A stretch of DNA of 64,000 bases from Arsenophonus sp052174475 (GCA_052174475.1 JBQMRO010000061.1:62001-126000); one strand, 5' to 3'; positions 14,801 to 27,203 are shown, counted from the first letter of the stretch. Notes: a model not told the origin generated them from the letters alone. Made by a program: numbers and translations.

Positions 14801-16676
14801 TTTATTAACAATTGGTGACTAAGGTAACAACATCCTCCAGTGCCTGGCATGGCAGGTTTTCTGAATACATTAATAATAATCTTAATAGTGTAATTGGAAA
14901 TTATCAAGATAAATACCGACCAGATATTCTTTTTTATCCTTTTAATAAAAACTATTGTTTTTAATCTCTGGCATACTTATACGACAATCCAATTCAGTGC
15001 ATTAATTCTAATTTTCCTGTTAATTAAATAAAACAAGCTCTCACACATAGTCTGCAAGCTATTTATCTGTTCTTCCGTAATTTTAATTCTATTTCGGAAA
15101 ATGAAATAATTTTATTGAGCCATATCTTTAAGTATGGCGTTGACTAAATCATCTATTTTGGCGAGAATATTATCAGTTAACACGCTACGCGACAGCAATA
15201 TTAACAACTACAACCAACGATAATTAGAACCCATATTACATTTAAGCTTAGTAATAAAGTTTATTATCATGTTCAAGCTCTTTGGTGTGTTATATATCCA
15301 ACGACGTGATAATTGTTATCTGCTAACTTAGCTAATCAAAAGCAACTTATTACTTTTCATTATCCACTAAAACAATCTTTCGTATTTTTTTCAGAATTAT
15401 AATATAGTGTTTAGCCCATATACAGAGTTATACTCTGGCATTAAGATCAGTAGCAAAGCAAATAATAAGAGAAATTTCCAGTTTATTTTTCTACACAATA
15501 TGGCTATCCGTTAATTGCTCTTGTAGTTTCAAAATTTAACTCAAATATTTGCTTTTAATTTTTCATAATATTTTTTTGAGAAAAATTCTTGCCTTACTCA
15601 ACAAAGAAAAATTAGTTCATTAAAAATGGAGCCGTATAACATAGCAAAATTAATATCCAAATATGCCAGCAACACCACTTCCTTATTATCTTTTGATTTA
15701 AAGTTAATATTTTTCAGCCTAGACACTTTATAAACATATAAACAATCTATAAACGCTTACCTTTTGCGCTGACAGGTATTACGGCGATAACGTTCTATTG
15801 CTATACGTCCGCACTAACTCAAGTTACTGATTTGTTAGCACCATTCCTTAAGGCTAGAGTTATTACATGTCTTTCAACGAATTTGAAATAGTTTTTCATA
15901 GTGTTTTTCCTTATTTATCTCAGAAAAATCACCGAAGTTACATAACTTGAATTAAAGAAGATTTCTTACCATTTATTCAGTTTTCAATTAATGTTTTCTC
16001 TTTTCGTAGTATCAACAATCTGCTGCTTTTCAAGCACACTTCATGAAAAAATACTTTCAGTTAGTTCTATCCTATCTTGCATCTGCTTTAATTATCAGCT
16101 CTATTAAGATAGACAAGCCAAGCAAGTTAATATCTTAACTTCCTTTAAATTTAATTATTCAATCGAACATGGTTATTTGTAGTTTAGTAGTTATAGTTTA
16201 TTACCATTAAACAATCTCACGCTTTGGAAATTGATAAATCTGATGAGTAGCTTAAGCACTGTTGCCAGCTATGTAGATATCATCACTAAAATTCTGCCGA
16301 TATTTCTGAGTACTTTTGATATTTTCGTCATAAAGTTCTTTGTGGAAACTGGACAATACTGTTTACTATGGAATAACAAATCTGTTGCTTTAGCTTTATG
16401 TTAAGCATTAATGTATTTGATCATCTCAAAGTTGCTCATGGTGAGTCTGTTTGATACAGGTAGTGTAACAGATAATATTTAAATATTGCATTGCATTTTT
16501 CTTTTAAAATGATTTTTTTCCGCACAGGAAATCAGTTCATTGGAGGGCTCGCCAGTACTAACTGAATTCCTAAAAAGCTCATTTCAAATAGTTTAAGTTC
16601 GATGCGAAATTATTTGCGCAGCGAAATACTATCGGTATAACAAGATCTTAAGCAATACCAAGATTCATTGGGTTGA
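8881..16676. other. long eroded region, no recognisable gene
   Basis: This stretch of 7.8 kb has no open frame above about 77 codons (11607-11840) and no family motif I can defend. 9.3-13.5 kb is less AT-rich, consistent with ghost genes; 13.6-16.6 kb is strongly AT-rich. A perfect 16-base palindrome, ACTTACGTACGTAAGT, lies at 13983-13998. No tRNA cloverleaf, rRNA or direct repeat array was seen. The right edge is the end of an IS1595 copy. Confidence 0.5.
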
Positions 16677-17703
16677 ATGGATGTTGGCAAAGGTTTTGTT
16701 ATTTTGCTTCTATAGTGATTTGTAGTTAAATTTCTGTATTTCACTATTGTTGTTTCAAATAATCTTATACAAGCTAGATATTCGGTAAATAAAACAACTC
16801 TCCATCATGGAATCTACTCAGGCATCCTTTTAATCGGCTGACATAACTGTTCACATTTTAAATTTGGAATTCCTTACCAATAACTCTCTGATTATCTATC
16901 CTTATTAGTTGATGATGCTAATTTTATGTTTGCTGAAAAGGTTTCGTGCTATTTAGCTCCATCTGATAAAAGGATGGACTATTTATCAATGATCGGCTTA
17001 AAAAATATCCAACACACTCTGCATTGAACTCTTAAAGAACCTTATCGCTCACATAAACCTCTGTTGATTTCTGGCAATTAAGACCGCGATTTGTTTTTTT
17101 CTTTATTTCTTACTCTCCCACGCGTTTTCTAGCTTTTCTATATGTGATATATAACAATTTTCTTTAAAGGATTCAGGGAAAACATTTCATTAACATCAAT
17201 AATAGCACTTAGTATATTTAAGTTGGTTGTCGTCACTGAAGCAAGAAAACAGTGACGTCATCTAAACGCTATTTTTTAAAAATTAACGCTTATTTGTTTT
17301 GTGACTCCCGTTAAATCAAATTATTCAACATACATTGTAAATAACTAAAGCATTTATCCTTGTAATGTAGTTTTGTCATAGCCCTTTTCTAGTAAAATTC
17401 TTAAATATTTTCCTAAAATTTGGAGATTTTTCAATGATATTGCTGTAACCATAATGAATTTACACAGAGGAGAAGATGCTCACCGTAACAATATAAATAG
17501 AATAAAGTAGAATTAGTTGCTTCAATGCATAAATCGAGAACATACAACAGATTATTATAAAGTTAACTAATAAGATGAAGCTTTATACTGGCAGGGAAGC
17601 AAGAAAATCGTTTCTTTTATTTGTATTACTCTTTGCTTTTCATAACAATCTCTGTAGGAAAATCCTTTCATATAGCATAAGAGATTTCTACCAACAATCT
17701 TTG
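16677..17703 (-). mobile_element. IS1595-like element, decayed, near full length
   Basis: On the minus strand this aligns by eye along its length with the IS1595-like copies at 45700-46710, 50985-51993 and 57596-58392. Shared blocks include the segment around 16800-16860 (last transposase third) and 17430-17560 (upstream and N-terminal part). The ends carry related sequences (ATGTTGGCAAAGG at the left, a TTGTTGGTAG-type end at the right). The length of about 1.0 kb is normal for the family. The transposase frame is destroyed by many stops. Confidence 0.7.
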
Positions 17704-17967
17704 CTAAGATAAGCAATTATCAATATCTCGCCTTCTCTTATCTATAAGATCTAGATTCAATAGCACTAAGACTTTACTATAGAATTTTGATGAGCGTACT
17801 TCATATAAGTACTTGATAATGACAATTTCCGTCATACGTTTTAATTTATTTTCAGCCAGACTGAGATAAACACGACGTGCATTATGCATCTATAAATATA
17901 ATGGTTAACGATTTGAAGGAAAAGGAGCTCAATAATGATTTGTTATCCTAATTTTGCTGGAAAATAT

Positions 17968-19383
17968 AGTTATGCTTATTTTTGGTATATAGTGTTTCGG
18001 AGATAGTGTTGGATATCCTGCTGATTAATTTTGCAAATAATTACAACAACAGAAATATAATATACAATAAATCTCTACCCTATAGAGATACCTGCGAAAT
18101 CAATATTACCTGTGATCCTTTGTATTAACTTATCTATAATAATACTAGGGGGAGATGATGGACAACCGCTCTTTAGGCTGATCTCGAAGCCATGTTGAGA
18201 TAACATGCTCAACACTGCCATATCAACGGGTCCTCGTCATGCCTTCATCTGTAACGGTTATATGTCAGAGTAAGTCATGCAGACTAGCATTGACTATATT
18301 GAGATTAAAATGCCTAATGTTAAAAAAGTGGGTTCACAGCAGCAAAAGAATATGCTTCAAGAGCTCGTTGCTACCAACTTATCTGAAATGCGCAAAAATG
18401 TCAAAGAGTTTTTCCTACTATGATTGCATACCTGTGAGATACAGGTATCGATGATTTTTACGAATCTCTAGGTTTTTTTGATGAGAAAGTAGATAATCTC
18501 TCTGCCAGTACCATAAGAAGATTAAAATAGCAATAGCTTGAAGAAGATAAGAAATGGTACTTGTGTGATTTAAGTAATATATTTACGTTTATTTATAGGG
18601 CAGATGAGTATTATGGCGTTCTGTATGTGGACCCTGATCGCTTTTGCCTAGTCGTTATTATTAGTATCACTGCTCATGAACGTAATAAACTAGCTGAAGT
18701 CGAAATGCTTAACTCGAGAGTTAGAATAAACTGAGCTTAACTTCTAGATGACTGTGCGCGAGCGGTGTGCCTTAATTATATTTCCTGTGCTCGCTATGAG
18801 GTAGTGCTATTTATTTTTAGAACGTAACAGTAAAGTTATTTCCAGATATGTAGTATAAATTATGTTGGTACATAAAATAGCTAATATAGCGGTTTTAAGC
18901 CAAAAGTATGCAACCGAAAGTTTTAAGGGTGAGAACTTATGCGAGTGGGGGAGCTACTTCCCTAGGCTAACAAGAGTACCTTAATGCCTAAGATAAAGCC
19001 TTTTATTCTTTGTTAAAAAGAATTTTAACTCATTCTGTAACAATAAAGAAGCTAAAGAAAAATCGAGAAAAGCTGCTGGAATTCTACAATTTCCTGTTAG
19101 CGCGCTAGGTGTAAATAAAAACGACGAATCTAATTGAACTAGCTTTTGCATCAGTGAATTAGGATACGAAGTTGATAGACGAAACATTGTCATTTTAAGA
19201 AAGTAATCTTTGCAATACTATTTAAGCTGCTTCCGTTTGCCAAGACAATTGGATTAGCTAAGGAAAAATAGAATTTACCTTTCTGGTAAACAACATCTAA
19301 TTTAAGAATGTAGAATAAGATTCACAAAGCATCAGAGTGGAATATAGTCTGCTCTCTATACACCAGAGATTTATTAATAACTA
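17968..19383 (+). mobile_element. IS256-family element, decayed, full length
   Basis: Both ends are present: the left end begins AGTTATGCTTATTTTTGGTAT, and the right end (CACCAGAGATTTATTAATAACTAA) is its approximate inverted repeat. Transposase pieces in order are TILRLKCLMLKKW, then RICFKSSLLPTYLKCAK at about 18340-18395, matching IS256-family RxCFNSxLLPPYLKRAK. ISRLKQ-like and NPIEST-like regions follow in other frames. Length 1.4 kb is normal. It is fully inactivated. A perfect hairpin at 18428-18448 replaces the normal sequence at that site. Confidence 0.78.
18428..18448 (+). repeat. perfect hairpin inside IS256 copy
   Basis: ATACCTGT (18428-18435) and ACAGGTAT (18441-18448) pair around a 5-base loop. 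Sister IS256 copies at the same transposase site lack this sequence or carry a different perfect hairpin (47285-47306), so it arose within this copy. Confidence 0.7.
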
Positions 19384-20767
19384 ATAAAAATATTTATTCA
19401 CAAACTTTGAAGTGATGAAATCATGCATTTAACCGGATTTTTATAAAAATAAAACAGTAAACAATTCAAGTGCATTTAATTAAATATTAAAAATAAAGAA
19501 TAAGAATCGAATAAAATATTTATGTATTTAATTGTGTTTCAGACTTTTCTAATAGTTTATTTCTATTAGAAATACATCATTCTATATTTTGATATTCTTT
19601 ACGGTTGTCAGATGACTATAGCAGATCTTCTTTACTGTTTTCTGCTTTTCCTTCTCTACTGTTTCGGTAGAGATAAATAACATTGTCCATCAGTGATATA
19701 TGTATTTCATCGGATGGTTTTATGAAGCATTAAAACCATGCTCTAACTACATATCTGAAAGCAAGTAACATAATAATTATTTTTCTCCTTATGGAATGTG
19801 TATTATTCATCAGCTTTCTTCATTCAAGGCATAATTTTGCTGCATAGCAGATTGTAGAAGGATTCCACCTTAGCTTTTTTAATTACAATTAAGTACATCG
19901 TGGGTTATAGTTAAAACCCTGGCATAGTACGTTTCTTTTATATCGACAGCAGCGTCTAATTTGAAATAAGATTCAGCATTTAGTGCTTTAAATACTTCAA
20001 TAGGCGTTCAGTAACTTTTCTTTATAAGTTTTGGATGTATTTTTGATTAGAAATCAAATCACTATAATATTCTCTTAGAATAAAGAATTCCGAACTTTAT
20101 TAATCATGCAGTGTTATGTATTGATTGTTTCAACTATCTTCAAGTTTTATAGCTACATACCAGATTAATAGTTATCCTATCAAGCGTTTCCTCAATAGGA
20201 TATCCATTATCCATATATTGCACCTAACAAGCCAACAGGCTTGTTAGGTGCTGATATCCTCTTATCAAAACCAGCTTTTTTGTGAATATGTCATTATAAA
20301 CTACTTTGAATATTAATAAATTCTATTCATATGCCACTGTGAGCATATTTGGTATAGCTTAACTATAAGCAAGTAACTCTTATAGAATACTAAGAATTTA
20401 TTCTTACTTAAGATTCTATCTAAAAATAATATTGTATATATTATATATCTATATTTAACATGAATATTAAAATAGAGTATTAATAAGGATGTTAAAAACA
20501 CACTTATCCATGCCAAGAGATTAATAGCTAGGCTCTCCCATTACATATATACTAAATAAAATTTATAAAATTTGTATGAATTATAAATTTTATATATGTA
20601 AATAACATATATTCGTACGATTTATATCGCTATAAAACATTTATTTATAATAAAAATAAAATATATTTTATCTTAAATAGATAAATTCAAATTTTATAAA
20701 AAAGATGAAAAATAAAAAATTGGCATAATATTAAATAATTACATTAAATTACCTTAAAGTAATATTA
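19384..20767. other. AT-rich non-coding stretch with one strong hairpin
   Basis: This lies between the IS256 end and the stop of the glycoside hydrolase gene. No frame beyond about 67 codons and no recognisable ghost was found. 20520-20767 is extremely AT-rich. A short hairpin, TCTCTAC/GTAGAGA, lies near 19653-19673, and a 14-bp hairpin lies at 20220-20251 (listed separately). Confidence 0.5.
20220..20251. terminator. perfect 14-bp stem, 4-base loop hairpin
   Basis: GCACCTAACAAGCC (20220-20233) pairs perfectly with GGCTTGTTAGGTGC (20238-20251) around AACA. It is the most GC-rich and longest perfect stem in this stretch. There is no T-tract on either side, so a classical intrinsic terminator is not shown. 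It could be a retained terminator of a lost gene or a product of template-switch mutation. Confidence 0.45.
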
Positions 20768-22633
20768 TTAGTTATAAACTAAACCATATCCATAAGGATA
20801 AAGGGTACGGTCTAAATCAGGTGTTTTGATATCAACCGGCAATTTACCTGTCGGTGAATTCATTAAACGCTTATTTGGTGTAAGAAAAAGGGTTCTTAGC
20901 CCACTACGAATATTGGCTTCTAAGTTATTTCTATTATTAGTCGTATTAAAACCTGCATTACCATAAATGGCAATATTGGCTTTTACGTCTTCTAAATAAG
21001 CAATATCATAAGGATTATTGGTAGATATAACGATCGTTGGGATCGCATTACGATTTGCAACATTTAGTATGCGTTGAGCATTTATAGGTGATCTTTTTAA
21101 ATTATAAGTAGCTAAAATAATAAGATCAGAATCTTGAATTTCGGGGATTAATTGATTTTCAGATCTATCATTCGCCATCATTGTTACCACATTATCTCGG
21201 GTAGTAATATTAATCTTTAATTCATTAGCAATAGCGAGTAAATGTTTTTTAATTAATTGATTACGTACCTTTTCATCTGAAAAAATAACAATCTTATTAT
21301 CATATTTTAACTGGAACGGTAGTAGGTTACTATTTTTTATTAATGTTACCGCATGGTCTGCCAACATATTTTCAATATCTTTATTTATTTTTGCTCCAAC
21401 AACTTCTTCTGCTCGCTCGGCAGACTTATCTGTCGCCGAAATCTTATTTTTTAGCTTGCTAAATACGACCCGATAAGCTGATTCGTTAATGCGACGATTT
21501 AATTCAGGATTGTTTTTCACTTCAGTTTTTAAATAACCATAGAGCTGTTTCAGCTTAGAAACAGCCTCAATATTATTAATTTTTAATGGCATTAAAATAA
21601 TATCATTGCCTGCCAATATTGCCTGTTTAACAGCCCAGTAACTATCAAAGTTATTGGCAATAGCTCCCATATCCAGTGCATCGGTGATCACTAAACCTTT
21701 ATAATTTAGTTTATTGCGCAATATTCCTGTCAAGATTGGTTTAGAAAGTGTTGCTGGAATACCGACTACCCGATTATCAATGCTAGTCAGTTTATGATTA
21801 TCTAACGCAGGCATCACGATATGCGCTGTCATGATTGCATCGGTATTTTGCATGGTATGCATGAATGGGAGCAATTCAAATTCACGCCATTGTTTTTGAC
21901 TAATATTAATTGTTGGCAAAGATAAATGGCTATCAATAGTCACATTTCCATGGCCAGGGAAATGTTTAATTGCTGTTAAAACAGGATATCGATGGATGCC
22001 TTTAATATAACTGTTAGCCATTTCAGCTACCAGCTGTGACCGATCCGAATAAGAACGGACAGCAATAATAGGATTGTCTTGGTTATTATTAATATCAACC
22101 ACTGGCGCAAAATTAAAATTAAAGCCTAAATGCGTAAGTTCATAAGCATGAATCATACCAACCAACTCACTTAGGTGTTTAGAACGGATTGCACCTAATG
22201 CCATATTACCTGGCATCTCAGTACCATATCGTAATCGCGTAACATAACCACCTTCCTGGTCAACACTAATAAATAGCGGTAAGTTGCTGCGTGCCTGTTG
22301 TATGGCATTAATTAGGTTTACGGTTTGTGACGAGTCAATTAAATTACTTCTAAATAAGATTACTGAACCTAAATTATACTGGTGAATAATATTAGCAATT
22401 TCTGGATTGAGCTTGGTCATAGCCATAGCATTTTTTTTCGCGTCAACACCCCAATGAGAAAAACTCAACATTAACATCTGCCCTAGTTTTTCTTCAAAAC
22501 TCATGTGACTAACTAGTTGTTTGGCTTCATTTTCTGCTGATTGCCATAATTCAGTTAATTGTTGATAAGTAATCACTTTCGCAGAACAAAAAAAACTTAA
22601 CATACATAATAACAATAAAGCTATTTTATTCAT
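20768..22633 (-). CDS. secreted glycoside hydrolase family 3 protein (beta-N-acetylhexosaminidase-like)
   Basis: The intact gene encodes 621 residues. GH3 enzymes of this type release beta-linked N-acetylglucosamine; NagZ relatives act in peptidoglycan recycling. Residues 1-18 form a signal peptide (a lysine followed by a Leu-rich core and SFFCSA), so the product should be periplasmic, unlike cytosolic NagZ. The catalytic N-terminal barrel shows SVDQEGG at 123-129, KHFPGHG at 223-229 with DSH at 234-236 (the His/Asp acid-base loop typical of NagZ-type enzymes), and VITDALDM at 315-322 with the expected nucleophile Asp318. A C-terminal GH3 alpha/beta domain follows (roughly 420-600), making it much longer than the about 340-residue NagZ. 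An AGGAAA ribosome-binding site precedes the ATG. It stands alone between insertion sequence wrecks. Substrate specificity is inferred, not shown. Confidence 0.88.
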   Translation of the reverse strand: MNKIALLLLCMLSFFCSAKVITYQQLTELWQSAENEAKQLVSHMSFEEKLGQMLMLSFSHWGVDAKKNAMAMTKLNPEIANIIHQYNLGSVILFRSNLIDSSQTVNLINAIQQARSNLPLFISVDQEGGYVTRLRYGTEMPGNMALGAIRSKHLSELVGMIHAYELTHLGFNFNFAPVVDINNNQDNPIIAVRSYSDRSQLVAEMANSYIKGIHRYPVLTAIKHFPGHGNVTIDSHLSLPTINISQKQWREFELLPFMHTMQNTDAIMTAHIVMPALDNHKLTSIDNRVVGIPATLSKPILTGILRNKLNYKGLVITDALDMGAIANNFDSYWAVKQAILAGNDIILMPLKINNIEAVSKLKQLYGYLKTEVKNNPELNRRINESAYRVVFSKLKNKISATDKSAERAEEVVGAKINKDIENMLADHAVTLIKNSNLLPFQLKYDNKIVIFSDEKVRNQLIKKHLLAIANELKINITTRDNVVTMMANDRSENQLIPEIQDSDLIILATYNLKRSPINAQRILNVANRNAIPTIVISTNNPYDIAYLEDVKANIAIYGNAGFNTTNNRNNLEANIRSGLRTLFLTPNKRLMNSPTGKLPVDIKTPDLDRTLYPYGYGLVYN

Positions 22634-22840
22634 TTTTGTTTCCTATATTAATAGTCAATCAATTGTTAAACTAGCCAATCTTAATGATTAGTGTAAAATA
22701 CACTGATACTAATATACTACTTTAATCAGTATATATCATAACAAAAAATTTCACTATTAATAATAAATAAAATTATTTACTCGCTAAAATTACTAATTTA
22801 TTTAGTAGACTTAGCGATATGATTAATTAAACTCTTCTAA

Positions 22841-24259
22841 GTTATTAGCAAATTTAGTATTTAGCCAGTTTTAGGCTACACTACTACCGGTTCTAATGCT
22901 TTGTGAATCTGTCCTGCATCCTTAAAATTTAAGGTTATTGCTACTAGAATCAGCAAGATCAATTTCCACTTAGGCAGTTTTATATTTTAGCAGACGGAAA
23001 AGCAGCTTAAACACTATTGAAATGATTTCTGTTCTTAACATATAATTTTTCGCGCATCAGTTTCATAGTCTCATTGCCACAAAAACTAATCAATCGGAGT
23101 TGTTGTTCTTATTGGCGGCCTAGCGCGCCTGACAGAAAGGTATAGAATGCCAGTCGTTCTTTCGCTCTTTCTCTAGCTTCTTTTATTGTTGCAGGATGAT
23201 ACTTTGTTGAAAACCTTATCAACAAAAAAATCAAGGGATTTATCAACAGCATCGAGGTTCTCTCTGATAGCCAGAGCTCCTATAGCTCAAGCTTTTAATT
23301 TTCGATTACTTGACTTTAACTAGTAAAACAGCGAATAAGCCATTTTATATACCAAACAGCATTAATGCTGCATGTCCAGTAATATCTTTGCTATTACATT
23401 CCAAAAAAAACTAAGCACCGCGTCTCTGTACCCAAGTCTTGGGAGATATAATCAAGTCGCGTGCTTTTAGTCCATTAAGGAATTCAGCTAAGTTCACTGC
23501 TAACTCTCGATAAGCATTTTCGACCGCAGCTAACTCCTTACGTCTATACTCAGTGTTACTAATAATAACTAGTAGGCAAAGGTGATTATCTTACCTAACA
23601 GAATGACATATGCTTTCATCTAAAAAAATAACGTAATGCACTTATCACTTAAATCACACAGCGCTAGCATTACTAATAGCTATTCAGGCATTAGTATTTC
23701 AATTTACTGGTTTTAGGGCTTCTTCTACTTGAAAGAAGCCATGTGTTTTTCACTGAAAAGCGATCTTAAGATTTTCTCAAATCACCAGTAGATTGCCTCG
23801 CAGATATAGGCATGGGTAGCAACTCTGGAACATTTTTGCCAACTTAAGATAAGTAGGTGAAGCAACTAGCTGCTGAAGGATATTCCGTTGTTGCTGCAAT
23901 CCCTGATCTTAGATATTTTAAATATAAACATCTTCAATATTAGTCTGTATAGTTTCTGGGGGACACATAACCGTTATGAACAAATCGAACATAACGCCAT
24001 CGATAAGATGGCATTGAGTATGTTGTTGCAGCATGACTTAGAAGCACTGTCTCAAACGACAGTGCTATCAACTGCCTGGAACACCATTGTAGATGAGTTT
24101 ATGCAATTGATAAGGTAATATATGGCTTTATGAATACCTCTTTGTAAGCTAGATTTTTCATGGCATATCATCTCTATGATATTGAAATTATCCACGAAAT
24201 AAATCGCAAAATACGCCAGTTTCTGTGAAGTCTCCAAACACAAGAAATGAGGATAACTC
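22841..24259 (-). mobile_element. IS256-family element, decayed, full length
   Basis: This is a minus-strand copy, 1.4 kb, delimited by GTTATTAGCAAATTTAGTATT at the left (3' end of the element) and ACAAGAAATGAGGATAACTC at the right (5' end), which are inverted repeats of each other. The 3' transposase end (the region reading SxPFxxTxGRxE in relatives) and the 5' start codon region can be followed on the reverse strand. Short frames at 23888-24118 on the opposite strand are antisense noise. Confidence 0.72.
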
Positions 24260-25479
24260 ATGTCTTCAGAACGAACTTACCATAATCTCGCTTCATCGCG
24301 AGCATGTGCTATTATTAATTTTGCATTGACCATATTACGGTTTCGAACTGCATTTTAGGATTACAAGAACGTCACACTATGGTTTGTGTGGATGGTAACT
24401 ATTTCTACTTCAAGGGTATCATGATCTAAGCACTGTTTTATACTCTATGATATGTTAATTTTTAATAATTCAGCAAAATAGCTCGGAATAAGTCTCCTAA
24501 AAAGGAGAAACCAAGTAAATTAGCAGATAAACACGCGATTTTACGTGTTACAACCACTTATTTATCTGAAACGCTTTGATCTCCCTCATAAATTAATGAT
24601 AACAGACAGACTGAATTATTTCATATACCACAAAAGAAATCATGCAGCAATATATCAGACATCGGTTCTAAATTTTCTCTCATACGCAAATATTATTTTC
24701 CTCTAGTCACAATTATACAAAGTTTTAAGCAAACTCCCAAACAAACCTGATGATGCTGAATACAATTGCATTGAGGAGAAAATGACTGGAAGCATGTGCT
24801 TGTCGATAAATTCATCACCATGGAGAATTATGGTAATAATGTCTGTATCTTTTCAGTAACTGGGGTAACCATAAAAAATAACTTGGCCGATAGACCTGAT
24901 AAATGCGGACAGGATGATAGATTTCTATCCCTCCTAGCAAGATCCAAGAGGGTAAATCCAGATGCATAACTCTTATCCCGCGCAATTAAACTGATTTTAA
25001 TCATTGATAACAATTCGAATAAATTTCTTAAAAATACGGTGAAAATATTCACTTGTAGTATACCTATCTATATATTGAGCGAATGCTTGATTGCGGAATT
25101 TGTTTCATTTGGTGTCTAGCGCTACTACTGTAGCTATTCTAAATGTTTGTATCGCTATTTTTCTGACAAAGCTCTAAATTAAAAACCTTCAGTTTATACA
25201 TATTTAAAGCTACTGAACAATGATTAAGACAGCAGCTCAAATTTTACCCGATCGCGATTAGCAACACATTACTTTTACTATACCTCATCTTCTTTACCTT
25301 TTTTTCAACAATATCTGGCCGATTTCAGTGCTCTGTTTCGTGTCCTCATCCGCACTAGAAAATAGTGGCAGTTAGCATGCAAAATAGAGATCGAAATTAG
25401 TATCTTCTGAGCCTTGTTAACTTGTAATTAACAACTTAATTAACATCTGCATGTTCATATCTCCGTTACTCGTGGCGAT
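24260..25479. other. unassigned eroded stretch between two insertion sequences
   Basis: This holds 1.2 kb with no open frame above about 75 codons. A moderately GC-rich patch at 24840-24980 could be a gene ghost, but neither strand gives a family I recognise. The right edge merges into IS1595-like sequence. Confidence 0.4.
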
Positions 25480-25808
25480 CTGATGTTAAAGCTGTATCTT
25501 ATTAGTTGATTCGGCGACAATCTGATAATATCGATTTATTACGTATTGAAGTAACTCATTTCATTTTATCCTACTAATATTATCACAGTGAACATATAAC
25601 CGCTGAAAAAATTCATTATGCTTCAACGATATTGTTATAAAATTCCCGATTACAGGAAAAGATTTAAGAATCTTACTGGAAGTCTGCTGGCAAAACTGCA
25701 TCACAAGGATAAATGCTCTAATTATCTACTATGTATCTTGAATAGCTTGACTTTACGGGAGTCAGCGAAATAAACAAGCGTCAATGTTTAAAAAAGTGTT
25801 TAGATGGT
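25480..25808 (+). mobile_element. 5' part of an IS1595-like element, cut by IS256
   Basis: This matches 51100-51410 of the most complete plus-strand IS1595 copy: a shared block around 25550-25620 (aactcatttcattttatc), then the transposase start and a SLTLRESAK segment (SLLELGKQ in the other copy). The match stops exactly where the IS256 end begins (…TTTAGATGG|TAGAGTTATG), so the IS256 copy at 25809 inserted into this element. The 3' part of this IS1595 is not found on the other side of the IS256. Confidence 0.65.
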
Positions 25809-27203
25809 AGAGTTATGCTAATTTTGGTGTATAGGATTTCTAAGATGGTGACGTATCCTTCTGATTAATTTCGTGGATGATTTTAACAACAAAGAGATGA
25901 TATGCCATAAAAGTCTAGCCTACAGAGGTATCCGTAAAACCAGATTTTATCGTTATCTCTTGCATAAATACATTCATAATAGTACGAGGGACTGATAGAA
26001 CAGCTATTGAAGCGATACTCGAGGCCATAGCTGCGACAAACATGTAAAGCGCTGGCTTATCGATGGGCGGCAAGCTGTCGCTCGTAATGGTTATTTGCTA
26101 CATAAAACTTATAAAATAGGTATTGTAATGTTGAAATTAAAATTCCTAAAATCGAAGGTTTGGCACAACTGGTGACAAAATATTCCTTTAGGATCTTGCG
26201 CTGCCTTATCTAAAGCGTGTAAAATCAGTGAAGAATTGTTATCATGTCTTTATACCTACGAAGTATATCCATCAATGATTTCTATGAAGCTCTGGGGCGT
26301 TTCTTAATGAAATTCACTTCATCTCTCTACCAATACTATCAGTAGACTAAAACAACAATAGTTTGAAGAGTAACAGGCAATGGTGCTACCTACGTGCTTT
26401 AAGTGATATGCATTACGTTTATTTTCTTCTGATGGCATATATCATTCTGTTATGCAAAATAATCGCCTTTGCCTACTGCTCATTACCGGTGTCACTGCAC
26501 CATGGACGTAAGGAGCTCATTGCGGTAGAAAATGCTTATTAAGAGTCAAAAGCGAACTTGGCATAACTTTTTCCCCTACCAGTGTGTGATTTTACCGTAC
26601 TCTCAGGCTTGCTAAGGAATCCCTGTCTCTTGGTTTTTAGAATGCAACAGCAAAGATATTCCAGAACACACAGCACACTGCTGATTATTGAGTAGATAAG
26701 ATAATTAATGTGCCAGATTTATTATTAAAAGGAATCCGCCGAAAGTTAAGAGTGAGCTACGGTAGCTCTGGCTAGCAGAGAGTCGTGACGCCGCTAATAA
26801 ATCCCTTGATGTTTTTGTTGGTAAAATTATCAGGATAAATATCCTTACAGCGATAAAGAAACTGGAAAAAAACGAGAAGAGTTCCTGGCATTCTAAGAAT
26901 TTCTGTCATTAGTACACTGCGGGCATCAATGAGAGCGATGAACTCGATTGAATCAGCTTTTTGTAACAGTGATCCTATAAAACCGATGTATTAAGCACTA
27001 TAGCTCAAGAAAAACAACCATTTCAATGCTATTTGAATTACTACAACCTGCTCAGAAAAACTAGAACTGCATACAAATGGATTTTATCTTTACCATAGTC
27101 TTAAACCTTATCTAATTTAAGGATGCAGAATAAAATTTATTAAGAACCATAAAAAAAGTAGGAAAGTCCCTGACTGCCATAACACCAGATTTATTAATAA
27201 TTT
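25809..27203 (+). mobile_element. IS256-family element, decayed, full length
   Basis: The left end (AGTTATGCTAATTTTGGTGTAT) and right end (CACCAGATTTATTAATAATT) are imperfect inverted repeats. The transposase ghost includes an LSTNTISRLKQQ stretch at about 26320-26360, which matches the IS256-family LSxxTISRLKQ. The DxxE-region and C-terminal segments carry stops. Confidence 0.75.
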
